This document shows, one piece after another, positions 9,460 to 21,106 of a DNA stretch of 64,000 bases; the stretch's first letter is position 1; the number at the start of each line of letters is the position of its first letter. Origin of the DNA: Arachis hypogaea (lineage: Eukaryota > Streptophyta > Magnoliopsida > Fabales > Fabaceae); contig NC_092048.1 in assembly GCF_003086295.3 (NCBI RefSeq), forward strand, positions 68,738,841 to 68,802,840, in the 5' to 3' direction. The translations under genes and the position numbers were made by a program. A model generated the notes under the pieces. The model saw only the letters and a list, made by a program, of their open reading frames with translations. It was not told the DNA's origin and made no database searches.

Positions 9460-11304
9460 TTGTTCGAGTTTGGACAACTGACGGTTCATCTTGTTGCTCA
9501 GATTAGGTAATTTTATTTTAATTTTAAGTTTTTGCTTTTATTCTTATTATTTTCGAAAAAAAAATTAAATAAATTATTCTGTGTTCTTCAGGAGATAGGT
9601 TGAATCCTGGCTGGCTGTTAAGCCATGTCTAATCTTTTGGACCGAGATTTCAACTATCTCAAGAGAAGAGCTTCTATGTCTTTTCCAGCAAATTAGCTGT
9701 TGTATGTAATGTTCTGCTGAAGCTTGGCTGGCCATTGGCCATGTCTAGTGTTTTGGACCGGAGCTTTCACTGAAAGCTTGGCTGGCTAGTGAGCCATGTC
9801 TAATTCCTGGACCGGAGCTTTAGACTAACATTGAATGATTCCTGGAATTATCATTAAAAATTTTGAAATCCTTAATTTTCTTTTTCCAATTAATTTTCGA
9901 AAAAACCAAAAAAATTAATAAAATCATAAAATCAAAAATAATTTTATGTTTCTTGTTTAAGTCTTGTGTCAGTTTTTAAGTTTGGTGTCAATTGCATGTT
10001 TATCTCTTTCTTGTATTTTTCGAAAATCCATGCATTGCATTCTTCATGATCTTCAAGTTGTTCTTGGTAAGTCTTCTTGTTTGATCTTTAAAATTTCTTA
10101 TTTGGTGTCTTTTCTTGTTTCTCATATGAATTTTTGAATTATTAATGTCTCAACATTGAAAATTTCTAAGTTTGGTGTCTTGCATGTTTTTCTTTTCATA
10201 AAAATTTTCAAAAATAAGTTCTTGGTGTTCATCTTGACATTCAAAGTATTCTTGGTGTTCATCTTGACATTCAAAGTGTTCTTGCATGCATCATTTGTTT
10301 TGATCCAAAATTTTCATGCATTGAGTCTTTTTGATGTTTTTCTCTCTCATCATTAAAATTAAAAAATCAAAAAAATATATTTCCCTTATTCTCTCATAAA
10401 TTTTCGAAAATTTGAGTTGACTCTTTCAAAATTTTTTAAAATTTAGTTGTTTCTTATGAGTCAAGTCAAATTTTCAATTTAAAAATTCTATCTTTTTCAA
10501 ATCTTTTTCAAAAATAAAATCTTTTTCATTTATTTTTACATATTTTTCAAAATTTTCAAAATTTATTTTCAAAATATTTTTCTTATTTCTATTTCATATT
10601 TTCGAAATTAATGCTAACAATTAATGTAATTGATTCAAAATTTTTTAAGTTTGTTACTTGCCTAGTAAGAAAGGTTGAATCTTTAAATTTTAAAATCATA
10701 TCTTTTTGTTTCTTGTTAGTCAAGTAATCAACTTTAATTTTCAAAATCAAATCTTTTTACATTTCTTTTTCAAATCTTTTTTTTTCAAAATAAATGTCAA
10801 TCACATCTTTTTCAAAATCTTTTCTAACCTCTTATCTTTTTAAAATTTATTTTCAAATCTTTTTCATATTAATCCTATCTTTTTGTTTGATTCTTATCTT
10901 TTTCAAAACTACCTAATTAATTTTCTCTCTCTAATTTTCGAAAATCGCCTTCCTCTTTTTTCAAAATTCCTTTTTAATTAACTAATTATTTTAAATTTTA
11001 ATTTTAATTTTATTTCTTTTCTTATTTTCGAATTTTAACTTTAATTTTAAATTAAAAACTAAAAAAATATTTTTATTTTATTTCATTTAATTTTCGAATT
11101 CTTCCCTCTCTTATCTCCTTCTAATTATTTATTCATCTACTAACACTTCTCTTCCACCCAAGAATTCGAACCCACTCTTCCCCTCTGTGTTTGGATTCTT
11201 ATCTTTTCCTTCCTCTATTCTTCTCTTCTTATACTTACATAAGGAATCTCTATATTGTGACATAGAGGATTCCATATTTTCTTTTCTATTTTCTTCTTTT
11301 TCAT
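9460..11304 (+). other. Element B untranslated leader
   Basis: Noncoding 1.8-kb leader, homologous to that of A. It holds AAGTTTGGTGT at 9978-9988 and 10168-10178, repeated CTTGGTGTTCATCTTGACA near 10220-10270, and long T/A-rich stretches with TTTTTCAAA words. The GGCG dyad words seen in A's leader are absent here. No gene seen. Confidence 0.7.
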
Positions 11305-13605
11305 ATGAGCAGAAACAAGGATAAGAACATTCTTGTTGAAGCTGATCCTGAACCTGAAAGGACTCTGAAGAGGAAGCTAAGGGAAGCTAAAGCACAACTC
11401 TTTGGAGAAAATCTGACACAAATTTTCGAAAAAGAAGGAGACATGGCTGAAAATAATAACAATGCAAGGAAGATGCTTGGTGACTTTACTGCACCAAATT
11501 CCAATTTACATGGAAGAAGCATCTCAATTCCTGCCATTGGAGCAAATAATTTTGAGCTAAAGCCTCAACTAGTTTCTCTGATGCAACAGAACTGCAAGTT
11601 TCATGGACTTCCATCAGAAGATCCTTTTCAATTCTTAAATGAGTTCTTGCAGATTTGTGATATTGTTAAGACCAATGGGGTTGACTCCGAGGTCTACAGG
11701 CTTATGCTTTTCCCGTTTGCTGTAAGAGACAGAGCTAGAATATGGTTGGACTCTCAACCTAAAGATAGCCTGAACTCTTGGGATAAGCTGGTCACAGCTT
11801 TCTTAGCCAAGTTTTTTCCTCCTGAAAAGCTTAGCAAGCTTAGAGTGGATGTTCAAACCTTCAAACAGAAAGAAGGTGAATCCCTCTATGAAGCTTGGGA
11901 GAGATATAAGCAACTGACCAAAAAGTGTCCTTCTGACATGCTTTCAGAATGGACCATCCTGGATATATTCTATGATGGTCTGTCTGAATTATCTAAGATG
12001 TCATTGGACCATTCTGCAGGTGGATCCATTCACCTACAGAAAACGCCTGCAGAAGCTCAAGAACTCATTAACATGGTTACAAATAACCAGTTTATGTACA
12101 CTTCTGAAAGGAATCCTGTGAGTAATGGGACGCCTCAAAGGAAGGGAGTTCTTAAAATTGATACTCTGATTGCCATATTGGCTCAGAATAAAATATTGAC
12201 TCAGCAAGTCAATATAATTTCTCAGAGTCTGAATGGACTGCAAGCTGCATCCAACAGTACTCAAGAGGCATCTTCTGAAGAAGAAGCTTATGATCCTGAG
12301 AACCCTGCAATATCAGAGGTGAATTACATGGGGGAACCCTATGAAAATACCTATAATCCCTCATGGAGAAATCATCCAAATTTCTCATGGAAGGATCAAC
12401 AAAAACCTCAACAAGGCTTTAATAATGGTGGAAGAAACATGTTTAGCAATAGAAAGCCTTTTCCATCATCCACTCAGCAACAGACAGAGAATTCTGAGCA
12501 GAATCCATCTAGCTTAGCAAATATAGTCTCTGATCTATCTAAGGCCACTTTAAGTTTCATGAATGAAATAAGGTCCTCCATTAGAAATTTGGAGGCACAA
12601 GTGGGCCAGCTGGGTAAAAGAGTCACTAAAACCCCTCCTAGCACTCTCCCAAGCAATACAGAAGAGAATCCAAAAGGAGAGTGCAAGGCCATTACCTTAC
12701 TTGGTGTGGCCAAACCCAAAGAGGAGGAGGAAGACGTGAATCCTAGTGAGGAAGACCTCCTGGGACGCTCAGTGACCAATAAGGAGTTTTTCTTTGAGGA
12801 ACCAAAGGAATCTGAGGCTCATCTAGAGACCATAGAGATTCCATTGAACCTCCTTCTGCCCTTCATGAGCTCTGATGAGTATTCATCCTCTGAAGAGGAT
12901 GAAGACATTACTGAAGAACAAGTTGCTAAGTACCTTGGTGCAATCATGAAGCTGAATGCCAAATTATTTGGTAATGAGACTTGGGAAGATGAACCTCCCT
13001 TGCTCACCAATGAACTGAATGCATTGGACAGGCAGAAATTACCTCAAAAGAAACAGAATCCTGGTAAATTCCTAATTCTCTGTAACATAGGCACCATGAC
13101 CTTTGAGAAGGCTCTGTGTGACCTAGGGTCAGGAATAAACTTAATGCCACTCTCTGTAATTGAGAAACTTGGGATCTTTGAGGTGCAAGCTGCCAGAATC
13201 TCTTTAGAGATGGTAGACAACTCAAGAAAATAGGCTTATGGACAAGTAGAGGACGTTTTAGTAAAGGTTGAAGGCCTTTACATCCCTGCTAATTTCATAA
13301 TCCTAGACACTGGGAAGGATGAAGATGAATCCATCATCCTTGGAAGACCTTTTCTAGCCACAGCAAGAGCTGTGATTGATGTGGACAAAGGAGAATTGGT
13401 CCTTCAACTGAATGAGGACAACCTTGTGTTTAAAACTCAAGGATCTCCTTCTGTAACCATGGAGAGGAAGCATGAAAAGCTTCTCTTACTGTAGAGTCAA
13501 CTAAAGCCCCCACAGTCAAACTCTAAGTTTGGTGTTGGGAGGCCAAAACCAAACTCTAAGTTTGGTGTTGAACCCCCACATTCAAACTCTAAGTTTGGTG
13601 TTTAG
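11305..13605 (+). pseudogene. gag-pr: Element B gag-protease ORF, stops in the protease part
   Basis: The best preserved family-1 ORF1: open from ATG 11305 to TAG 13231-13233 (642 codons). A second in-frame TAG follows at 13492-13494 and the frame ends at 13603-13605. Gag occupies about residues 70-330 (FELKPQLVSLMQQNCKFHGL, ARIWLDSQPKDSL). A region NYMGEPYENTYNPSWRNHPN and an acidic linker follow. The protease has catalytic DLGSG in ALCDLGSGINLMPLS and ILGRPFLATARAVIDV. The stops replace CAG and CAA codons kept in A, consistent with C-to-T decay. No zinc knuckle, RT or IN is present. The short AAAATAGG at the first stop leaves gag itself intact, so a gag product is conceivable if transcribed. 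Confidence 0.9.
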
Positions 13606-13654
13606 AGGTTCCAACAATGCTCTGAATATCTGTGAGGCTCCATGAGAGCTCACT

Positions 13655-13699
13655 GTCAAGCTATTGACATTAAAGAAGCGCTTGTTGGAAGGCAACCCA
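13655..13699 (+). other. Conserved block after ORF1 in B
   Basis: Copy of the A block: GTCAAGCT-ATTGAC-ATTAAAGAAGCGC-TTGTTGGAAGGCAACC. It lies about 50 bases after the terminal stop at 13605. See the finding on this block. Confidence 0.6.
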
Positions 13700-13832
13700 A
13701 TGTTATTTAATTATATCTATTTTATTTTATTTTATTTTTAGGTTGATGATCATGTGGAGTCATAAAAACTACTGAAAAATCAAAAACAGAATGAAAAACA
13801 GTATTAAAAACAGCTCACCCTGGAGGAAGAAC

Positions 13833-14039
13833 TTACTGGCGTTTAAACGCCAGTAAGAAGCATCAAACTAGCGTTTAACGCTAGAAAGTAGCATCAAGCT
13901 GGTGTTAAACGCCAGAAACAAGCACCAGACTGGCGTTTAAAGCCAGAACAGAGCATGGAAGTGGCGTTAAACGCCAGAAACAGGCTACATTTGGGCGTTT
14001 AACGCCAAAAACAAGCAGCAAGCTGGCGTTTAACGCCAG
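13833..14039 (+). repeat. 31-bp dyad array in element B
   Basis: Seven dyad words start at 13836, 13868, 13899, 13930, 13961, 13992 and 14023, a step of 31 (one of 32). Most are CTGGCGTTTAACGCCAG-like. One at 13868 is CTAGCGTTTAACGCTAG, where both arms have changed so that symmetry is kept. Spacers vary around AAACAAGCACCAG. The spacing equals about three turns of DNA. Confidence 0.88.
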
Positions 14040-14329
14040 ACATGCATGCTAAGGGTGTTTCACACGCCTATTTGGAGCAGGGATGTTAAGTCCTTGACTC
14101 CACAAGATCTGTGGACCCCACAGGATCCCCTCAGGATCTGTGGACCCCACAGGATCCCCACATTTTCTTCTCTCCACTTCACACCTTTTCATAACTCTCT
14201 TCCACAAATACCCCTCACCAATCACATCTATCCTCTCTTCCCCAAAAACCCCACCTACCTCCAAAATTCAAACTCTTTTCCCTCCCAAACCCAACCCTAA
14301 TGGCCGAACCCTAAACCTTCCCCCACTCC

Positions 14330-14337
14330 TATATAAA
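14330..14337 (+). promoter_or_regulatory. Putative internal TATA box for ORF2 of B
   Basis: TATATAAA with a long pyrimidine-rich stretch on both sides (about 14160-14460), the pattern of a plant core promoter with Y patches. It is 189 bases before the ORF2 ATG at 14527, almost the same distance as in A. Confidence 0.45.
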
Positions 14338-14453
14338 CCCCTCTTTCCTTCTTCATTTTTCACTCAACACACCCATTTCTTCTTCCCCTTGGCCGAATAC
14401 ACACCTCTCTCCCTCTCCTCCATTTTTCTTCTTCTCCTTCTTTCTTTCTTCTT

Positions 14454-14489
14454 TTGCTCGGGGATGAGCAAACATTTTAAGTTTGGTAT
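14454..14489 (+). other. Hairpin plus AAGTTTGGTAT module, internal copy in B
   Basis: TTGCTCG-GGGA-TGAGCAA (14454-14471) pairs over seven positions, with one G-T (G-U in RNA) at the loop. AAGTTTGGTAT follows at 14479-14489. The spacing from hairpin end to ORF2 ATG is 55 bases, the same as in A. Confidence 0.7.
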
Positions 14490-14526
14490 GGTAAAATCAT
14501 TGCTTCTTGTTTTTCCATAACCATTA

Positions 14527-15677
14527 ATGGCACCTAAGGCCAGAGAAACCTCAAGAAAGAGGAAAGAGAAGGCAATTGCTTCCACCTCTGAGTCATGGGA
14601 GATGGAGAGATTAATCTCAAAGGTCCATCAAGACCACTTCTATGAAGTTGTGGCCAAGAAGAAAGTGATCCCTGAGGTTCCTTTCAAGCTCAAAAATAAT
14701 GAGTATCCGGAGATCTGACATGAGATCCGAAGAAGAGGTTGGGAAGTTCTCACCAACCCCATTCAACAAGTCAGGATCTTAATGGTTCAAGAGTTCTATG
14801 CAAACGTATGGATCACTAGGAACCATGATCAAAGTGTGAACCCAAATCCAAAGCATTGGCTTACCATGGTTCGGGGGAAATATTTAGATTTCAGTCCGAA
14901 AAATGTAAGGCTGGCGTTCAACTTGCCAATGATGGAAGAAAGCGCACGCCCCTACACTAGAAGGGTCAACTTTGATCAAAGGTTGGACCAAGTCCTCATG
15001 GACATATGTGTGGAAGGACCTCAATGGAAAGTTGACTCAAGAGGCAATTCGGTTCAATTGAGAAGACTGGACCTTAAGCCTGTAGCTAGAGAATGGTTGG
15101 AGTTTATTCAACGCTCAATTATTCCTACTAGCAACCGGTCTGAAGTTACTATGACTGGGCCATCATGATCCATAGTATCATGATTGGGGAGGAAGTGGAA
15201 GTTCATGAGATTATACCTCAAGAACTCTACAAGGTGGCTGACAAGTCCTCTACTTTGGCAAGGTTAGCTTTTCCTCACCTCATTTGCCACCTCTGCAATT
15301 CGGCTAGAATTGACATAGAGGGAGACATCCTCATTGAAGAGGACAAGCCCATCACTAAGAAAAGGATGGAGCAAACAAGAAATCATGGACCTCAACAAGA
15401 GCATGAGAAAATTCCACACCATGAAATCCCTGAGATGCCTCAAGGGATACACTTCCCTCCACAAAACTATTGGGAGCAAATCAACACTTCCCTAGGAGAA
15501 TTAAGTTCCAACATGGGACAACTAAGGATGGAGCACCAAGAGCACTCCATCATCCTCCATGAGATTAGAGAAGATCAAAGAGCTTTGAGGGAGGAGCAAC
15601 AAAGACAAGGAAGAGACATAGAGGAGCTCAAGAGCACCATTGGTTCTTCAAGAAGAGGAAGATATCACCCTCACTAA
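14527..15677 (+). pseudogene. Element B second ORF (unknown plant-transposon protein)
   Basis: ATG 14527 begins MAPKARETSRKRKEKAIAS, a basic N-terminus that could serve as a nuclear signal. The frame has a TGA at 14716-14718 (context PEI-stop-HEIRRRGW; CGA or CAA likely before) and continues to 15168. It shifts near 15150, where two extra bases restore WAIMIHSIMIGEEVEVHEI in the next frame, then runs to the stop at 15677. The middle (VQEFYANVWITRN, KHWLTMVRGKYLDFSP, RLDQVLMDICVEG) resembles the family often labelled putative plant transposon protein. The last 60 residues are a charged coiled coil (MEHQEHSIILHEIREDQR). It replaces the RT-integrase region in this non-autonomous element. Role unknown. 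Confidence 0.75.
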
Positions 15678-16830
15678 GGTGGACCCATTCCTTAATCTCC
15701 TTGTTCTTATTTTCTATTTTTCGTTTACTATACTTTATGTTTATTTATGTTTGTGTCTTTACTATATGATCATTAGTGTCTAAGTGTCTATGTCTTAAAG
15801 CTATGAATGTCCTATGAATCCATCACCTCTCTTAATTGAAAACTGTTCTTAAAACAAAAGAACAAGAAGTACAGGGTTTCGAATTCATCCTTGAAACTAG
15901 TTTAATTATTTTGATGTGGTGACAATACTTTTTATTTTATGAATGAATGCTTGAACAGTGCATATGTCTTTTGATATTGTGGTTTATGAATGTTAAATAT
16001 GTTGGCTCTTGAAAGAATGATGAAAAAGGAGAAATGTTGTTGATAATCTAAAAAATCATAAAATTGATTCTTGAAGAAAGAAAAAGCAGTGAATACAAAA
16101 GCTTGCGAAAAAAAAAAGAAAAATGGCGAAAAAAAAGAAAGAAAAAGAAAAAAGAAGCAGAAAAAGCCAAAAGCTCTTTAAACCAAAAGGCAAGAGCAAA
16201 AAGCCAATAGCCCTTAAAATCAAAAGGCAAGGGTAATAAAAGGATCCAAGGCTTTGAGCATCAGTGGATAGGAGGACCTAAAGGAATAAAATCCTGGCCT
16301 AAGCGGCTAAACCAAGCTGTCCCTAACCATGTGCTTGTGGTGTGAAAGTGTCAAGTGAAAACTTGAGACTGAGCAGTTAAAGTCAAGGTCCAAAGCAAAA
16401 AAAAAGAGTGTGCTTAAGAACCCTGGACACCTCTAATTGGGGACTTTAGCAAAGCTGAGTCACAATCTGAAAAGGTTCACCCAGTTATGTGTCTGTGGCA
16501 TTTATGTATCCGGTGGTAATACTGAAAAATAGAGTGCTTAGGGCCACGACCAAGACTCATAAAGTAGCTGTGTTCAAGAATCAACATACTGAACTAGGAG
16601 AATCAATAACACTATCTGAATTCTAAGTTCCTATAGATGACAATCATTCTGAATTTCAATGGATAAAGTGAGATGCCAAAACTATTAAAGAGGCAAAAAG
16701 CTACTAGTCCCGCTCATTTGATTGGAGCTAAGTTTCATTGATATTTTGGAATTTATAGTATATTCTCTTCTTTTTATCCTATTTGATTTTCAGTTGCTTG
16801 GGGACAAGCAACAATTTAAGTTTGGTGTTG
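15678..16830 (+). other. Element B 3' noncoding tail
   Basis: Noncoding. An A/G-rich tract lies at about 16070-16230. Copies of a segment ending CCTAACCATGTGCTTGTGG are shared with A. The last 430 bases are the part that A has lost. The tail ends with the hairpin module at 16794 and then the LTR. Confidence 0.7.
16794..16828 (+). other. Hairpin plus AAGTTTGGTGT module at the 3' LTR boundary
   Basis: TTGCTTG-GGGA-CAAGCAA (16794-16811) is a perfect 7-bp stem. Relative to the internal copy in A the sixth pair is T-A instead of C-G, a two-sided change that keeps pairing. CAATTTAAGTTTGGTGTTG then leads straight into the LTR, where the polypurine tract would be expected. Confidence 0.75.
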
Positions 16831-18453
16831 TGATGAGCGGATAATTTATACGCTTTTTGGCATTGTTTTTATATAGTTTTTAGTATGATTTAGTTGCTTT
16901 TTAGTATATTTTTATTAGTTTTTAAATAAAAATCACATTTCTGGACTTTACTATGAGTTTGTGTGTTTTTCTGTGATTTCAAGTAATTTCTGGCTGAAAT
17001 TGAGGGACTTGAGCAAAAATCAGATTCAGAGGTTGAAGAAGGACTCCAGATGTTGTTGGATTCTGACCTCCCTGCACTTAAAGTGGCTTCTCTGGAGCTA
17101 CGAAAGTCCAAATGGCACGCTCTGAATTGCGTTGAAAAGTAGACATCCAGGGCTTTCCAGCAATATATAATAGTCCATACTTTGCCCAAGTTTAGATGAC
17201 GCAAACTAGCGTTCAATGCCAGCTCTCTGCCCTATTCTAGAGTTAAACGCCAGAAACAGGTTACAAACTGGAGTTTAACTCCAAGAAAGACCTCTGCACG
17301 TGAAAGCTTCAATGCTCAGCCCAAGCACACACCAAGTGGGCCCGGAAGTGAATTTCTACATCATTTACTCATTTTTGTAACCCTAGTAACTAGTTTAGTA
17401 TAAATAGAACTTTTTACTATTGTATTTTCATCTGGGGATTATCTTTTGATCCTTTGATCACATCTAGGGGCTGGCCATTCGGCCATGCCTGGACCTTCAT
17501 CACTTATGTATTTTAAACGGTAGAGTTTCTACACACCATAGATTAAGGTGTGGAGCTCTGCTGTTCCTCATGAATTAATGCAAAGTACTATTGTTTTTCT
17601 ATTCAATTCAAGCCTATTTCTTCTCTAAGATATTCATTCGCACACAAGAACATGATGAATGTGATGATTATGTGACGCTCATCATCATTCTCACTTATGA
17701 ACACGTGCCTGACAAACACTTCCGTTCTACATGCAAACAAGCTTGAATGTGTATCTCTTAGCCTTCTGATCGTGAGATCAGAGTCTTCGTGGTATAGGCT
17801 AGAACTATTGGCGGCAATTCTTGAGGTCTGGAAAGTCTAAACCTTGTCTGTGGTATTCCGAGTAGGATCCGGGAAGGGATGGCTGTGACGAGCTTCAAAC
17901 TCGCGAGTGCTGGGCGTAGTGACAGACGCAAAAGATTACTGAATCCTATTCCAGTATGATCGAGAACCGACAGATGAATAGTCGTGCGGTGACGGCGCAT
18001 CTTGGACCATTTTTACTGAGAGGATGGGAAGTAGCCATTGACAACGGTGATGCCCTACACAAAGCTTGCCATGGAAAGGAGTATGAAGGATTGGATGAAG
18101 ACAGTAGGAAAGCAGAGGTTCCGAAGGAACAAAAGCATCTCCATACGCTTATCTGAAATTCTCACCAATGAATTACATAAGTACCTCTAACTTTATTTTA
18201 TATTTTAATTATATTTTAATTATTAAAACACTATAACCATTTGAATCTGCCTGACTGAAATTTACAAGGTGACCATAGCTTGCTTCAAGCCGACAATCTC
18301 CGTGGGATCGATCCTTACTCATGTAAGGTTTATTACTTGGACGACCCAGTGCTCTTGCTGGTTAGTTGTGCGAAGTTGTGACAAAGTATGTGAATTACGT
18401 TCCGAGCACCAAGTTTTTGGTGGCGTGGTTAAGGATCATAATTTCGTGCACCA
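16831..18453 (+). mobile_element. Element B 3' LTR (family 1)
   Basis: Runs from TGATGAGCGG to TTCGTGCACCA at 18453, with TATAAATA at 17399-17406. It is clearly more diverged from the A LTRs than they are from each other. The next five bases, GTGGC (18454-18458), are the expected target duplication, whose partner lies upstream of the window. Confidence 0.9.
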
Positions 18454-18794
18454 GTGGCCACACTAAACTTAATTTTGGGCTTACTCCCAAGATTAATCCA
18501 ATTGTTTTGGGTTAGTGGCCACACCAAACTTAGTCTTTAACTAGTTTCTCAGCCCAATTAATCACCCTCAAATAATGCAGCATGCAACTTCACAAATCCA
18601 GTAAATTAGAAAAACCTTTAGAATCCAAAGCAAGGGAACTATCACTAATCAACTACAAATGAAACTGAAAATTAAACAATCTAAGTAACTAAACATAAAC
18701 TACTATAGAGAGCAAGAAATTGAAAGGATATGAGTGTTGGGGTGCCTTCCAACTAGCGCTTCTTTAACGTCACTAGCTTGACGATTCTTCCTTC
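18454..18794 (-). other. Element C 3' noncoding part
   Basis: Read on the minus strand, this follows the integrase stop. It holds the conserved GTTAAAGAAGCGC-TAGTTGGAAGGCACCCC block (18735-18783) and two TAAGTTT(G/A)GTGTGGCCAC copies near 18530 and 18460. These lie close to where C's polypurine tract should be. C's 3' LTR is not in the window because B is inserted here. Confidence 0.6.
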
Positions 18795-19767
18795 TTAGCT
18801 GAGGTTATAGCTCACTCTTTGCTCATCCAATGAGTCTCCCAAGTAGTGCTTAAGCCTATGGCCATTGACAGTGAAAGTCCTCTGTGTCTTGTCCTCCATG
18901 AGCTCCACATGACCATAAGGAGAAACCTTAAGAATTGTGAAGGGTCCAGACCATCTTGACTTTAGTTTTCTTGGGAAGAACTTAAGCCTTGAGTTATACA
19001 ACAACACTTTTTGACCTTCTACAAACTCTCTTCTTGCTAGCTTTTGATCATGCCATTTCTTTGCTTTCTCCTTGTAAATCTTGGCATTTTCATAAGCTTG
19101 AGATCTGAATTCATCTAACTCATTGAGTTGTAACAATCTTCTTTCCCCAACAGCTTGATTATCAAAGTTCAACATCTTTAGAGCCCAAAATGCTCTATGT
19201 TCAAGCTCCACTGGTAGATGACAAGCCTTTCCAAACACCAATTGGTATGGAGACATGCCAATGGGTGTCTTAAAAGCTGTCCTATAAGCCCATAATGCAT
19301 CATCTAACTTCATAGACCAATCCTTTCTTGAGTTTCCAACAGTCTTTTCAAGGATTCTCTTGAGCTTTCTATTTGAGATTTCAGCTTGACAATTGATTTG
19401 TGAGTGGTATGGGGTTTCTATCATGTTCTTGACACCATATTTTAAGAGAAGTGTTTCAAGTTGCTTGTTGCAAAAATGAGTTCCCCCCACCACTTATAAG
19501 AGCTCTTGGTACCCCAAACCGGCTGAATATGTTCTTCCTCAAGAAGTTGATCACCACTTTGTTGTCATTTGTTGGAGTAGCTATAGTTTCTACCCATTTT
19601 GGTACATATTCCACAGCCACCACTATGTAGTTGTTTAAGTATGAGGGTGGGAATGGTCCCATGAAATCAATACCCCAAACATCAAACAGCTCCAACTCTA
19701 TGATGAACCTTTGTGGCATCTCATTTTTCTTGGGTAGGTTGCCAGCTCTTTGACATTCATTGCACCT
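18795..19767 (-). pseudogene. int: Element C integrase, core and C-terminal part
   Basis: Minus-strand integrase of an Athila-like gypsy element. It begins in the zinc-binding part (RCNECQRAGNLPKK), then the core with the first catalytic Asp in WGIDFMGPFPPS. The second catalytic Asp is changed to Gly (ISGGG where the family has ISDGG), and one extra base in the G-run near 19485 shifts the frame. The glutamate is kept in [10 protein letters not shown]. The rest, with [22 protein letters not shown] and the C-terminal [18 protein letters not shown], is open to the stop at 18795. The N-terminal part continues at 29154, on the far side of element D. About 20 residues of integrase are missing at the junction. 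Confidence 0.9.
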
Positions 19768-21067
19768 TTCGTACAAAAACTTGTTTGTCACTTAAGCAAA
19801 CCCAATAAAAAATAAACTGAAGTATTTAAACCTCAGGTCGTCTCTCAAGGAATTGCAGGGAGGTGTGTTATTATTGGTTATGGGTTTTTCAGAGAAATTT
19901 TTAGAGTTGGAGAATAGAAAAATAAATAATTATAAATTAAAGGAATGAAAATTAATAAGAGGTTTTATGTAATTAAAATAAAAAGCCTTGACTGGGAGAA
20001 GATTAATTAGAAGTTCTATCCTTGTTGGATTTTCCAAGATTAATAGTAATAGGTTGTTGTTTCTACTTAGTTGAAGTTAAGTAGGGAGCCAACTTCTATT
20101 CACAAGTCCTAATTTTCTCCCTTGGAAAGGATTAGCGTTAGTAACTAGAGAGCTAGCCAACAACTTCCAATTACCAATTAATTCTTAAGTATTCCAACTC
20201 AAGGGTCTCCTGTTAATCAACTCCCAAGTCAAGTTGGGAGTCTACTCTATTAACATGAATACCATCTTCGTTGTTATAAAAAAAGAATAGAAAAGAGGCA
20301 TTATAATTGAAATAAAATTAGAAGCAATTAAATAAATAATAAAATTAAATGAAAAAGTACTCTTGCATTAATATTTAAAGGAACATTGAACCTGGAATTG
20401 AGAAGAAGAAATCCTAAATCCTAAAACCTATGAGAGAGGAGAGAGCCTCTCTCTCTAGAAACTACATCTAAACCTAAAATTGTGAATTATGGAATGTGTG
20501 AATGAATGAATAGATTCTCCCACTCTGTAGCCTCTAATCTGTATTTTCTAGGTCGAAAACTGGGTCAAAAACAGCCCAGAAATAGCTTGGGGAAAATTCT
20601 GATATGTTGGATTTTCTACAAAACAATGTGTTCACGTGATGCACGCATGCACGTCGTTTAGATGTACGGAGCCCCAGATGTTAGCTTTCCAACGCAACTA
20701 GAATCGCCTCATTTAGACCTCTGTAGCTCAAGTTATGGTCAGTTAAGTACGAAGAGGTTAGGCTGGACAACTTTGCAGTTCCTTTAGTTTCTTGTATTCC
20801 TTCCACTTTTGCATGCTTCCTTTCCACCCTCTAAGCCATTCCTGCCCTATAAAGCCTGAAAACACTTAACGCACAGATCACGACATCGAATGGTATAAAA
20901 GGACATTAAAAATACACAATTTAAAGGCTTAGGAAGCAAGTTTTCAATCGTAGAACATAATTAGGAAGGAATTGTAAAATCATGCAAATAGTATGAATAA
21001 GTGAGTAAAGAGTTGATAAAAACCACTCAAATTAGCACAAGATAAACTATGAAATATTGGTTAATCA
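19767..21067 (-). mobile_element. Element D 3' LTR (family 2), end deleted
   Basis: Matches the D 5' LTR at 27747-29153 from its start (TGATTAACC on the minus strand, at 21067) down to TTTTTGTACGAAA, where it meets integrase sequence. About 80-90 bases of the LTR end are absent. A GTGATGCACGCATGCACG segment near 20640 belongs to the family-2 palindromic words. A 30-base piece containing ATATATAAT is missing relative to the 5' LTR. Confidence 0.82.
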
Positions 21068-21106
21068 AACTCGCCACACTTAAACATTAGCATCTCCTCA
21101 TGCTAA
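21068..21106 (-). other. Hairpin plus TTTAAGTGTGG module at D 3' LTR
   Basis: On the minus strand TTAGCAT-GAGGAG-ATGCTAA (21106 to 21087) forms a perfect 7-bp stem whose loop contains AGGA. TGTTTAAGTGTGGCGAGTT follows and abuts the LTR start TGATTAACC. Layout equals that of B at 16794-16830, but the stem bases differ. Confidence 0.7.

Noticed and set aside
13836..14039. microRNA precursor in the dyad array
   Set aside because: Arms are only 6-8 bases. No long imperfect stem of miRNA type is visible, though siRNA production cannot be excluded.
16048..16230. Small phenylalanine-rich minus-strand frame (also 7293-7610)
   Set aside because: Translation of the purine-rich tract in the 3' tail. 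Low complexity and not kept in length between A and B.
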